Below, in pieces: positions 8,543 through 16,925 of a stretch of 64,000 nt of DNA; the stretch's first letter is position 1, and each line of letters opens with the position of its first letter. The stretch is from NCBI RefSeq assembly GCF_000376845.1, contig NZ_AQXY01000031.1, forward strand, positions 1-64,000, given 5' to 3'. The stretch is from Thioalkalivibrio sp. ALE14 (GTDB taxonomy: Bacteria; Pseudomonadota; Gammaproteobacteria; Ectothiorhodospirales; Ectothiorhodospiraceae). Position numbers and translations under genes: made by a program. The notes under the pieces are model-generated. The model had not been told where the DNA came from, did no database searches, and was given only the letters and a program-made list of their open reading frames with translations.

Positions 8543-8832
8543 ATGCAACCCTCGAGGGCCGTAGAGATACACCGGGATGCCATCAGGAGAGAGGTCGCAC
8601 GTCACCACGCCAAGAACGCACGTGTTTTTGGCTCGGTCCTGCGGGGACAGGACACCCCAACAGCGACCTGGAACTCCTGATCGATCCGACGGACGAGACC
8701 TCCCTCTTCGATATCGGTGAAATTCGCATGGAGCTGCAAGAACTCCTCGGTGTCGAGGTCGACGTCGTCACCCCCGGCGCGCTCCCCGAAAAGTGGAGAG
8801 CCCAGGTGCTCGAGACAGCGCGAGCCATATAA
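8543..8832 (+). pseudogene. Frameshifted MNT-domain nucleotidyltransferase
   Basis: Reading from the ATG at 8543 gives MQPSRAVEIHRDAIRREVARHH and VFGSVLRGQDTP; the frame then terminates after a few codons. One missing base near 8653-8662 restores the family pattern NSDLELLIDPTDETSLFDIGEIRMELQELLG. This is a minimal nucleotidyltransferase of the type that serves as antitoxin to HEPN toxins. GSVLRG is present, but the second acid of the D-x-D pair is Glu. No HEPN partner follows. Confidence 0.7.
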
Positions 8833-8853
8833 GCCAAAGGCCCGGAGCACACG

Positions 8854-11800
8854 CTATGGCGTCAGCAGTGCCAGTTCTGGATGCTCGTCGTTCGCCTTCA
8901 GCATAACGAGTGCCCAACAGACCCCGTACACCCAGCGGTGCCGGCCAGCCTCGCCACTTCGTCGGTGCCGGGCAACCACGACGCCTCTTCGTTTCTCGGG
9001 GAGATGCTCCGCGAACGGCTCGGGATTGGCGTCACCAGACTCGAGCGCGACCGGTGCGCGCTGCGCCCAGTATTGATACTGCCCCATCGGCGTTTCTCGG
9101 CCTCCACCCTTACCTGAGAAATGCATGTATTCGAAGGCATCATCGAGCTGGATCTCTCGGAGGAACCGCACCCAAAGATCCAGCGCGGGCAAGGTCGCCA
9201 GGACAACGTCGAGCGGACCACTCGCCAGCTTCCCTGACAGAAAGATCCGAAGCAGCCGGGCGCGTTCTTCCTTGCCCCAGGCGCCTTTCACACCCAGGAG
9301 TAACTGGACCGCTTCCTTCGATAAACCCAGCCCCTGCTGAGTCCGGGGTGGCGCAATGATCCGTTCATGGCGCCCCGTGCGGGGTCTGCGAAAGTGCTCC
9401 GGAACGTCCGACAGCCAGGCCCTCAACACATCGAGAGTGGGCCCTTGCCAAGGCCCCACGAAATGAACGACTTTCGAATCGTCCTGCGAAGTGCGATTCA
9501 GGTGGTCAGTCAAGGACAGGAGTGCTGCATGAGGATCACGCGGCGGGAGTAGCTGCTTGGACTCTTCTGCATCCATGTCCGCGGGGACAGGGCTGCCGAG
9601 ATGACGGTCCAGCATCCTCTCGAACAGAAGTACCGGGTTCCCTGTTCGGAAGGTTCGCTCGCTTCGTTGAACATGTTTGAGGGACACACCCAGCATTCGA
9701 GCCACATCATGGAATTCCAGCGGGGGGAGCGCTACCCGCACGGCTTGGCCCAAAAGAAGATCCGTCAGATGAACGTAGTGATTCATGGTGATCTCGGCCG
9801 TCAGGTGCCCCATGAGCGCGCTGATTAGCCGTAGGCTGCGGCGCTGAACCGGGGAGTCGCCAAGAAGGGTTATCCGTAGCTTCGCGATATCTTCAAAGCC
9901 GATCAGGGGATCAACCCGCTCGACCACCAACGCATCATCGCTGTGCTCGTGCCGCCACAACGCAAGCAAGAGCTGATTCGCAAATGAATGCCGGAGATGG
10001 TGATAGCGCACGCTCCCATCACCTGTCACCCGTATCAGTGCATCCGTAATGCGTTCCAGATCGCGATCAAAACGCCGGAGATTGTCATTCCCCGCTCCCT
10101 GTTTCCGGGGACGATCGAACAACGGAACCGTTGCAGGATCGCCACCATCCGCAACCACAGTTTCTCGGCGAGCGGCCCACCAATGCTTCAGTCGGTCCAG
10201 ATAGCGCGCAGGCAGGAGCACACCCAATGGGACGACTCGGTGCGCGCTTGAGCTCTTGAGCCCCCGATTTCGGTTCGGTCTCACGACGCAGTCCCACGCG
10301 GGTTCGCCATCAAGATCACCAATGTGCAGCCCAATCGCCTCAGAGCGGCGCAGCCCCCCGAAATACCCGAGACACGCGATCAAAACGAGGCTCTCCCGCA
10401 GCTCAGGATCCTCGGCGTAACGATAGTCCAACCAGCGTACCGCCCATTCAAACGCGCGCGGTTCGATGAAATTGGCATCGACGGCGTGGGGCTGGCGCCC
10501 GCGAACCGTGAAGAGACCCGCCGACGCAATATCTGGTGCCCCGTGCGCGTTCCGCAGGAAGTCATGAAAGCTCGCCAGAGCTGCGGCTAACCGCTTGCGC
10601 TTTGACAAAGTATCGGCTGTTTCAAGGACGCCGGTGTAGACCTCCACGAAGTCGTCCACGCATTCGAACGCGGCCGGATCCTCGTTGCCGAGAAAGCCAG
10701 CGAGAGGGACGGCCAATGCATTGAAGCGATCGTAGGCCGTCTTGGGTTTCATGGGTCGGGCACCGGCACGACTCGAAAACAGCCAACGCTGGGCCCACTC
10801 TCCCATCTTCACAACACTCGGTGGTACCGAGTCAGGCTCAGATCCCTCACCATTCGCTTGGCGTTCAAGCCAGGCCGCCACACGTTTGGGGTCCGCCGCC
10901 GATCCCCCACGGATTGCACTTCCCAATTCGCGAATCCAGGGGCCCGCGGGCGGGGCAATTGGCCTGCCCTGGCTGTCAGAATCTTCACCAGCAGCCGCCT
11001 GTCCTACTGGCACTACGCCTTCAGAGTCAGCAGTGACGAGTCCTTCGCCCGAAGGCACCTGACCTGGCGGGAACTCCATGCGCTGAATTACTTCCGGCGA
11101 CAACGATACGGAGTTATAAAAGCCCGTGGCGTACCCCATCAGGTGCGGTGGGACGTACAAGGCCAGACGGGTTTCGACGAAGTCGCGCAATTCCGTCCAG
11201 TTGTCCGGAATCCGTAGGCTGGGGTCCAAACGCCGCAAGTAGGAACCAATCACGCGACTGAGAAACGCCGGGCTTCGCCCCTTACCAGGAGGCATCTCCG
11301 GCCAACCAACGTCTCTCCAGTGCATCACCACCGAACGCGAGATCGGATCCAGGTAATGCCGACGAATCACCGGTCGTTGGTTGTCAGGCAATGACCGCTC
11401 GATATCCAGCCAATGCAAGTGCGCCGGCGCATGTTTGAGCGAACTCGGGACCGCGGCAAGCCACGCTGGCTGCACCAGCCCCCCGAACAAGAGGAACGAA
11501 CCGAGAATCTGCCCCCAAGCCATGCGCCCATCATCGAGGTCCCCAACATCGGCACCCAACCCCTCCACGAAACGCGCATACAACGGCTCGTACTGAACCA
11601 TGCGCTCGAAGCTGTCAGGGCGAAAAATCGGTCTCCCGGGCGGTGGGAGCGGAGCTGGAATGTCATACAGTGGGATCTTCCACACACCCAATCGATTACC
11701 AGCATCGAGCACCTCGGCGACCCGCCAGCGTGCCCGAAAAGAGGACCCCCGCGGGGCCGCTCGACGGACCGTGTCCATCAGGGCCACAAACTGTTCACGG

Positions 11801-12015
11801 GACCATACCGACTTGAGAATCCGGTCTCGCCTAAGGACCTCCGGGTGATGCTTTTCGATGGCCGAAATGGCTCTGCCAAGCTCCGAACCGGTATCCCGCG
11901 AAAGATCGTCGCGAACGCACCAGAGATGATCCCTGTGGGCTAACAGGTCTTCCATCGGCTCCACAAGGTGACGCCAGAGCGAACAGACCTGCTGGGTTTC
12001 CGGGGCGTCAGACAT
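8854..12015 (-). CDS. Large tyrosine recombinase with C-terminal extension
   Basis: The 1053-residue protein contains a complete tyrosine-recombinase catalytic set: Arg556 in GLRRSEAIGL, Lys587 in GLKSSS, the H-x-x-R box in YHHLRHSFANQ (672-675), His737 in LMGH and Tyr747 in MNHYVHL. A core-binding-like helical segment lies near 405-500. About 550 residues precede the catalytic domain and about 300 follow it, much longer than phage integrases. It is the last gene of a leftward trio whose reading frames overlap by a base or more. The order and sizes resemble GmtY of the Gamma-Mobile-Trio, or TnpB of Tn554-like elements; the name is inferred from memory. Expected role: strand exchange during island movement. 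Confidence 0.8.
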   Translation of the reverse strand: MSDAPETQQVCSLWRHLVEPMEDLLAHRDHLWCVRDDLSRDTGSELGRAISAIEKHHPEVLRRDRILKSVWSREQFVALMDTVRRAAPRGSSFRARWRVAEVLDAGNRLGVWKIPLYDIPAPLPPPGRPIFRPDSFERMVQYEPLYARFVEGLGADVGDLDDGRMAWGQILGSFLLFGGLVQPAWLAAVPSSLKHAPAHLHWLDIERSLPDNQRPVIRRHYLDPISRSVVMHWRDVGWPEMPPGKGRSPAFLSRVIGSYLRRLDPSLRIPDNWTELRDFVETRLALYVPPHLMGYATGFYNSVSLSPEVIQRMEFPPGQVPSGEGLVTADSEGVVPVGQAAAGEDSDSQGRPIAPPAGPWIRELGSAIRGGSAADPKRVAAWLERQANGEGSEPDSVPPSVVKMGEWAQRWLFSSRAGARPMKPKTAYDRFNALAVPLAGFLGNEDPAAFECVDDFVEVYTGVLETADTLSKRKRLAAALASFHDFLRNAHGAPDIASAGLFTVRGRQPHAVDANFIEPRAFEWAVRWLDYRYAEDPELRESLVLIACLGYFGGLRRSEAIGLHIGDLDGEPAWDCVVRPNRNRGLKSSSAHRVVPLGVLLPARYLDRLKHWWAARRETVVADGGDPATVPLFDRPRKQGAGNDNLRRFDRDLERITDALIRVTGDGSVRYHHLRHSFANQLLLALWRHEHSDDALVVERVDPLIGFEDIAKLRITLLGDSPVQRRSLRLISALMGHLTAEITMNHYVHLTDLLLGQAVRVALPPLEFHDVARMLGVSLKHVQRSERTFRTGNPVLLFERMLDRHLGSPVPADMDAEESKQLLPPRDPHAALLSLTDHLNRTSQDDSKVVHFVGPWQGPTLDVLRAWLSDVPEHFRRPRTGRHERIIAPPRTQQGLGLSKEAVQLLLGVKGAWGKEERARLLRIFLSGKLASGPLDVVLATLPALDLWVRFLREIQLDDAFEYMHFSGKGGGRETPMGQYQYWAQRAPVALESGDANPEPFAEHLPEKRRGVVVARHRRSGEAGRHRWVYGVCWALVMLKANDEHPELALLTP

Positions 12016-14681
12016 CAGATCCGGACAACCTCGAATTTCAGGTGGTCCAGCATCTGGTCCAAAATCGGTTCAACTTCATTCCGTAACCGCACCGGATCCA
12101 TTGCCGAGTAGGCGGTCCAGGGCTCCTCGCCGTAGTGCCAATGCCCCATCATCGTGTTAATGACCGTCGAGGGCACATCCAACCACGTCAGATAGGTCCG
12201 ATGAAAATGGCGCGCCTGGTTCTCAATAGGCCACGAATTCTTGCTCACTTGCTCGCACTGCTGTTGCAGGCTTTTCCCGGTCATCTCCACCGGACGCCAC
12301 TCGTCCCTCGCTACCTCCTCCCAGAAATAGAGGGATTTCCTAAGGTCCAGCAGAAAGCCTTCCGCCCCGTAGCGGCTCCGATCCCGGCTTTTGGTCGCCT
12401 TGAGTTGAAGCACCGTTGGCATGTCCAACGAACCCGAAAGAAAGCTCCGTTGCAGCCAGGTGAGATAGATCTGTACCTGGTCGTACACCCGTTGCGGCAT
12501 CAGAGCGAGACGAGCGTGCAAACCGTCACCACGGTCCTTCTCTTGCAGGCAGAGCGTTCGGGTTGGCCCATGGATCGCAGTGAGATCTGGGATGGGGGTA
12601 CGGATGGCGCGGGCCCCCGTTACGAGAACCAACGCCAATGCCGTATAAAGGGCGAGCCGGTTATGGAGCGTATACGCAGATCCAACGTGCGCGGACACGA
12701 TCCGGTCGCGGACTTCCTGCAGAAAATCGGCCATCGGCGTGATGCGTGGCGTCCGATCATCCCCAACCCAGGTTTTCTTTTTAGGGTCAATCGTCGCCTT
12801 TGTACATGAAGCCGCCGGGCATCGAGCCAGAACAGCGTCATTCCGTTGATCGACTGTTGGAAGTGCGATAGCGGCACCCAGGTCATCCAGGACCTCTTGA
12901 AACCTCTGCGCGAGCTTCTCCCGGTTAACGGCGGTGTAGAACTGGTGCGTAGCCGCGAGCGGATCTTTCTGTCCGAATAACATCGAGGCGCTGACATGCT
13001 CACCCTCTTCCAGGCCTCTGAACCAGGCCGGCAACACCGCCGCAATACCGTCAAATGTCTGGTGACGGTCCGACACACCCATCCGCTTGAGCAGAGGACG
13101 AACCCGGCGATCCCATACGTCGGTGTACGTATCCAGTTGGTGCATGGCGAACGGCTTTTCGCCAATCGCCGTCCCGTTCTTCCATCGAAGAAGGCCCCAG
13201 ACATCCGGGATCAAAACCTTTTGTGTGCTCGGAATCATCTCACTCGCGACGTCCTCTCGAACCTTCCTGCGTTCCGGTCCTTCGTAGCTACGAACCCATA
13301 CTCCAGACGCCAGGTCGATATTGAGTTCGCTCGGCGGTTGCCCTATATCAGCCTCCACGAGAATTCGCGCATTCCTCACAGCCTGGGCCGGCGTGCCTGT
13401 GACCAGGCACGCCGCGGCGAACTCCACCGTGCGACAAAGCTTTTCGCGCTCAGACGCGGAAATTTCGTCGGGCAGTTGGCTGGAGCTCGCCATCCTGTAA
13501 ACATCGTTCAGACCGCTAACGAGGCGCTTGATCTCCTGGAGCCTAGGTCGCGACCGAGCGATTCGGAGTCGCTGATTTTGGACCGCGATATGGCGGCCTC
13601 TGTGCGCCGCCTTGGCGAACACTGTCGAAAGGTGGGGCAATGCACCCAGATCCGACATGTCCGGGTCGAACCCCAGTACATCTTCAATCGCAATCGCGGC
13701 GCCTTCCGGATCCCCGAACTCCGCAGGATCTATGTCCGCATCGAGCAGTTCCTTTCGAGCTTCGCCACTCGGAACGTAGAACCCCAGCTCGATCCCTGAT
13801 TCTTTCCACAGTTGCACATCCTCTATGCGCTTGAGGATGGACCAGTACATCGCATGGTGGGAGTACAGAAACTGGGCTGGAAGGCGCCCATTTTGCGTTC
13901 GCTTCTGAGGCGCCTTCGAGTCCCCGTCAGATCGATCGTCCGTAAATCTGTACGCAATCGAAAGCAGATCGCCGAACGCTTTCAGATCCGCCGGCAATGA
14001 TCGATACTGACCGCGCCGTTTCCCCTTTACCGGCTCCATTGCCCTTGGATCCTGCCAATCCGGACCAATTTGCTCGCCTTGGTATTTCAGCGATTCCATC
14101 AACTCCCGAGGATGCTGACAAGACTCCTTCAAGCGGTCTAGAAGCCACTCAGTACGCTGATCATGAAGGTTCCTGATCAACCGACCCGCCTGGCAACGGC
14201 GATCATCCAACAGTTTTTTTGGAAGGTCGAATCGCCGTCGAACTAAGATCGATGCGATGAGGGCTTGAGCTTGCAACCAACCATACGTATCCCCCCGATC
14301 AGTTCGCGAATGCGGATCCCAAAAACGAAACCACATCGCGGCCCAAATGCCATGTTTCGTATACACGCCGTGCAAGGGTGGGCGGATACGATCGCGCTCA
14401 ACATGCCCGTAGAAGAGTTCCGAGAAACCGACCCGGAGAATTTCGTTATTTTTGAGGTTGTCCACCTCTCTAGCCCATCGAACAATCTGCTCTGTTCGGT
14501 GTCCCCAGCCCTCCTCCAATACGGACAGCTTGGGCTCAAGATCGACGAGATTTTCAGCAATCAGCAATAGCCCTTCACAACCTTCGGGCAATTGCAGATC
14601 TTCCTTAAAACTCTCCTGCAAGCGGCACAGATCGGGACCTAGGAGTTTGCAGACCGATGAATAGATTGAGGCCTCAGCCAC
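12015..14681 (-). CDS. Second large tyrosine-recombinase-like protein
   Basis: The 888-residue protein ends in a recombinase-type domain: LVTGARAIRTP near 685-697, EKDRG with a possible catalytic Lys, ARHFHRTYLTWL (H-x-x-R) near 823-834, and MMGHWHYGEEPWTAYSAM near 844-861 with a His/Trp and final Tyr. The first 600 residues match nothing I know. Two Cys around 640-650 (ARCPAASCTKA) could bind a metal. Its stop codon shares one base with the start codon of the 1053-residue gene, and its own start overlaps the end of the small upstream gene, so the three are translationally coupled. It resembles GmtZ-type integrases. Confidence 0.7.
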   Translation of the reverse strand: MAEASIYSSVCKLLGPDLCRLQESFKEDLQLPEGCEGLLLIAENLVDLEPKLSVLEEGWGHRTEQIVRWAREVDNLKNNEILRVGFSELFYGHVERDRIRPPLHGVYTKHGIWAAMWFRFWDPHSRTDRGDTYGWLQAQALIASILVRRRFDLPKKLLDDRRCQAGRLIRNLHDQRTEWLLDRLKESCQHPRELMESLKYQGEQIGPDWQDPRAMEPVKGKRRGQYRSLPADLKAFGDLLSIAYRFTDDRSDGDSKAPQKRTQNGRLPAQFLYSHHAMYWSILKRIEDVQLWKESGIELGFYVPSGEARKELLDADIDPAEFGDPEGAAIAIEDVLGFDPDMSDLGALPHLSTVFAKAAHRGRHIAVQNQRLRIARSRPRLQEIKRLVSGLNDVYRMASSSQLPDEISASEREKLCRTVEFAAACLVTGTPAQAVRNARILVEADIGQPPSELNIDLASGVWVRSYEGPERRKVREDVASEMIPSTQKVLIPDVWGLLRWKNGTAIGEKPFAMHQLDTYTDVWDRRVRPLLKRMGVSDRHQTFDGIAAVLPAWFRGLEEGEHVSASMLFGQKDPLAATHQFYTAVNREKLAQRFQEVLDDLGAAIALPTVDQRNDAVLARCPAASCTKATIDPKKKTWVGDDRTPRITPMADFLQEVRDRIVSAHVGSAYTLHNRLALYTALALVLVTGARAIRTPIPDLTAIHGPTRTLCLQEKDRGDGLHARLALMPQRVYDQVQIYLTWLQRSFLSGSLDMPTVLQLKATKSRDRSRYGAEGFLLDLRKSLYFWEEVARDEWRPVEMTGKSLQQQCEQVSKNSWPIENQARHFHRTYLTWLDVPSTVINTMMGHWHYGEEPWTAYSAMDPVRLRNEVEPILDQMLDHLKFEVVRI

Positions 14682-15171
14682 CTGCTTCGCCCCCTTTTTT
14701 GACCACCCGCTGCACCGTCTGTCTGCTTACCCCCAAGAAATCCGCGATCCCCTCCCGTGTGGGATCAACCCACATAAAACGCAGCCATTTCTCGTTCTGA
14801 TCCGCAGCCTTTAGGTATCGGGAAATCGTCTCTTCGTCAGTTGGTGAGCCCAAGAGCGGACACACCAATTCGTCCAATACCGCGACCATCTCGGTGTTCT
14901 GGAACGACGTCGATACGACCCACGTAAGACGCCCTGGATCGTCTGCCAATGCGCGGATAATTCGGTAGGTTCGATGACCACCACAAAGGCTCATATCCGT
15001 CTGGTCAACGACTATCGGATGGAGTAACTCGAGCGTCGAAAGGTGTGGCGAAAGCTTCTGGATCGCGACCCTGATGGATGCTTCTGGGAGTCGCGCTTGA
15101 GGGCTATTCGGTGGAACAACGATGCTGCCGAAGGGCACCTGTTTCCATTCAGGCTTGCGTCTTGGTGGCAT
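14674..15171 (-). CDS. Small ParB-like protein with HTH, first gene of recombinase trio
   Basis: The 165-residue protein has a ParB/sulfiredoxin-like start (VPFGSIVVPPNSPQARLPEASIRVAIQKL) and a CGGHRTYRI segment near residue 63 that recalls ParB box motifs. It ends with an HTH, REGIADFLGVSRQTVQRVVKKG, near residues 140-160. It overlaps the next gene by 8 bases. A 12-base perfect palindrome 26 bases upstream of its start could be its operator. In a Gamma-Mobile-Trio reading this would be the GmtX position. The biochemical role is unknown. Confidence 0.6.
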   Translation of the reverse strand: MPPRRKPEWKQVPFGSIVVPPNSPQARLPEASIRVAIQKLSPHLSTLELLHPIVVDQTDMSLCGGHRTYRIIRALADDPGRLTWVVSTSFQNTEMVAVLDELVCPLLGSPTDEETISRYLKAADQNEKWLRFMWVDPTREGIADFLGVSRQTVQRVVKKGGEAGG

Positions 15172-15196
15172 GGGGTGGTCTGTGCTGAGTGGTGTT

Positions 15197-15208
15197 CACT
15201 CTAGAGTG
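15197..15208 (-). promoter_or_regulatory. Palindrome upstream of recombinase operon
   Basis: CACTCTAGAGTG is a perfect palindrome 26 bases before the start of the small HTH gene. Next to it GTGCC and GGCAC form a second inverted repeat with a 5-base spacer. It is a plausible autoregulatory site or recombinase binding site. Confidence 0.45.
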
Positions 15209-15587
15209 CCACATCGGCACAGACTAGGGATCTTGTCTTGAGACACAATTAGAGACGTTTTGAGCCCAACAGGGGATCTGGGATGACTTCAGATGCCTCG
15301 TAAGGCCTTGAATATGGGAATTTCGAGGGAGGGCCTGAGGACGCGGACTACTATGTCAAGGTAGTGCTCAACCAGCTGAGCTACGCGCCTGTCGTCTTCG
15401 AGCCGCGTATTCTACCGACTCCCCGCCCGCTGTCAAAGCATCGTTTAACGCATTTTATGGAGCGCGGCGCCTACGATGCGCGCGATTCAATGCCCGGCGA
15501 TCGCGAGCTTGCCGGTTGGCACGGTTTCGCGGCGCGCAACGCACCGGGACGGGCACAAGCGTGTCCGGCCTCGAGGCCCGGCTGGCC
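15209..15587. other. Gene-free boundary region of the recombinase module
   Basis: The region contains a tRNA-like fragment (15347-15390) and no convincing gene. TGTCT and AGACA flank two central bases near 15233-15244. A TTAACGCATT string at about 15445 also occurs at the integron-like site near 24010; no matching partner site was found here. Confidence 0.45.
15347..15390 (-). tRNA. Degenerate 5' half of a tRNA-Val(GAC)-like gene
   Basis: Read leftwards, the fragment begins GGCGCGTAGCTCAGCTGG, a standard acceptor-5' strand and D-arm. It then runs through an anticodon arm with TTGACAT, the Val GAC loop. The D-loop is one base short, the closing pair of the anticodon stem is mismatched, and no T-arm or 3' acceptor strand follows. 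It is a non-functional remnant 176 bases from the recombinase trio, possibly an old attachment site. Confidence 0.55.
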
Positions 15588-16925
15588 TCAGCCCCGTTTC
15601 ACCGCCTTTTCATACAGTCCGGGAAAGCGTCCGTCGGGATCGCACTCGCGCTTGAGGGCCTTGTAGGCCTCGCGGTCGTAGTTCTGCCAGAACGTGGCTT
15701 CGTCGTAGGTGCTGCGCGAGTACAGGCTCTTCTTGCCGCCGTGTTTCGCCACCAGTTCCTCGACCCGGGCGTTGTAATAGCCGTCGGGCTCGCTGGATCG
15801 CACCATGTCCCAGAAGCCGAAGTTGATGTACGGAGTGTCGGTACGCAGCTGGAACAACGAGAATCCGGCCTCGGGGACGACAAACGGGCAGATCCACACC
15901 GGGCGGATGCCGATCTCGGCCTCGAAATCGGCCAGAAACGCCGCGGCGTTGCCGATCGGGATGTCGACGTCCTGGATCACTGCCTCGCTGCGCGGGCGCA
16001 CGGCGTGGAGCAGGCTCAGCGGCCAGCGGCGGCTGGCGCGCATGATCTTCTGGTAGGTCACGCTCGACAGGCGCTTGCGCCCGAGAAGGAGCCGCACCGG
16101 CTTGAGGTGGGCGCCGACATTTCGGCTGCACCAGAACCAGTCGGTGTCCCAGCGCCAGAGGTAGTCGTGGATGCTCAGATAGTCCTCGCGCCGCTCGCGC
16201 AGGCTCTGCCAGTATTGGCGCATCCAGGTGTAGTCGCTGGCCTCGGTGTCCGCCGGCGGCGATTCCACGCAATGCGCGCGGGTGAGCACGAAATCGCCGG
16301 GGGCGAAGTAGACGCCATCGAGGAACGCGCAGGTCGGGTGCGCGCATTCCTCGGCGATCGCGGCAAACAGTTCTTCGGGGTCGCGGAAGCGGGTGTGCTC
16401 CAGCCGGATATAAGGCTGCACCCGGATCAGCCGCAGCCGGACCCGCGTGGCGTAACCGAGGCTGCCGTAGGAGTTCGGAAAGCCGTAGAACAGTTCCGGG
16501 CGCTGCTCGCGCGAGCAGGTCAACACCCGCCCGTCGGCCACCATGACGTCGAGCTCTTCCACCGTGTCGTGCACCAGGCCGTAACGGAACGCCCCCGACT
16601 CGATGCCGACCCCGGTGGTCGCGCCGCCGACCGTGATGCTCCTGAGTTCCGGCACGATGGCCGGTGCCAGGCCGTACGGCAGGGTGGCGTCGACCACGTC
16701 GGCATAGGTCGTCATGCCCTCGACCTCGGCGACGCCGGCCGCGGCGTCGATTTCGATCACGTGGTTCAGCGAAGCCACGTCGATCTCCGTCCGGCGGGCC
16801 TCCTCGCGCGGCCTGAACAGGTTGCTGGTGGACTTTCTCAGGCGCACTGGCCCGTCGGACCCGGCCAGCGCTGCGGCCATCGCCTCCACCCGATCGCGGT
16901 GGGCTTCCCAGGCAGCCCGGCTCAT
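15588..16925 (-). CDS. FAD-binding oxidoreductase paired with Cfa (TmsA/BfaA-like)
   Basis: The 445-residue protein has an N-terminal FAD-binding PCMH-type domain (GMTTYADVVDATLPYGLAP, then VGGATTGVGIESGAFRYG) and a DHCR24-like C-terminal part with aromatic-rich segments (YTWMRQYWQSL, YLWRWDTDWFW). Homologues of this family reduce a carbon-carbon double bond. In actinobacteria the paired methyltransferase/oxidoreductase (TmsB/TmsA or BfaB/BfaA) makes 10-methyl fatty acids. Its ATG overlaps the cfa stop codon (ATGA), so it is co-translated with cfa. The ATG at 16925 is preferred over upstream codons inside cfa. The pathway assignment rests on this pairing. Confidence 0.65.
   Translation of the reverse strand: MSRAAWEAHRDRVEAMAAALAGSDGPVRLRKSTSNLFRPREEARRTEIDVASLNHVIEIDAAAGVAEVEGMTTYADVVDATLPYGLAPAIVPELRSITVGGATTGVGIESGAFRYGLVHDTVEELDVMVADGRVLTCSREQRPELFYGFPNSYGSLGYATRVRLRLIRVQPYIRLEHTRFRDPEELFAAIAEECAHPTCAFLDGVYFAPGDFVLTRAHCVESPPADTEASDYTWMRQYWQSLRERREDYLSIHDYLWRWDTDWFWCSRNVGAHLKPVRLLLGRKRLSSVTYQKIMRASRRWPLSLLHAVRPRSEAVIQDVDIPIGNAAAFLADFEAEIGIRPVWICPFVVPEAGFSLFQLRTDTPYINFGFWDMVRSSEPDGYYNARVEELVAKHGGKKSLYSRSTYDEATFWQNYDREAYKALKRECDPDGRFPGLYEKAVKRG

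Noticed and set aside
15440-15460. GTTTAACGCATT string resembling an attC outer box
   Set aside because: No partner GTTRRRY core or stem structure is nearby; similarity to 24008 is limited to about ten bases.
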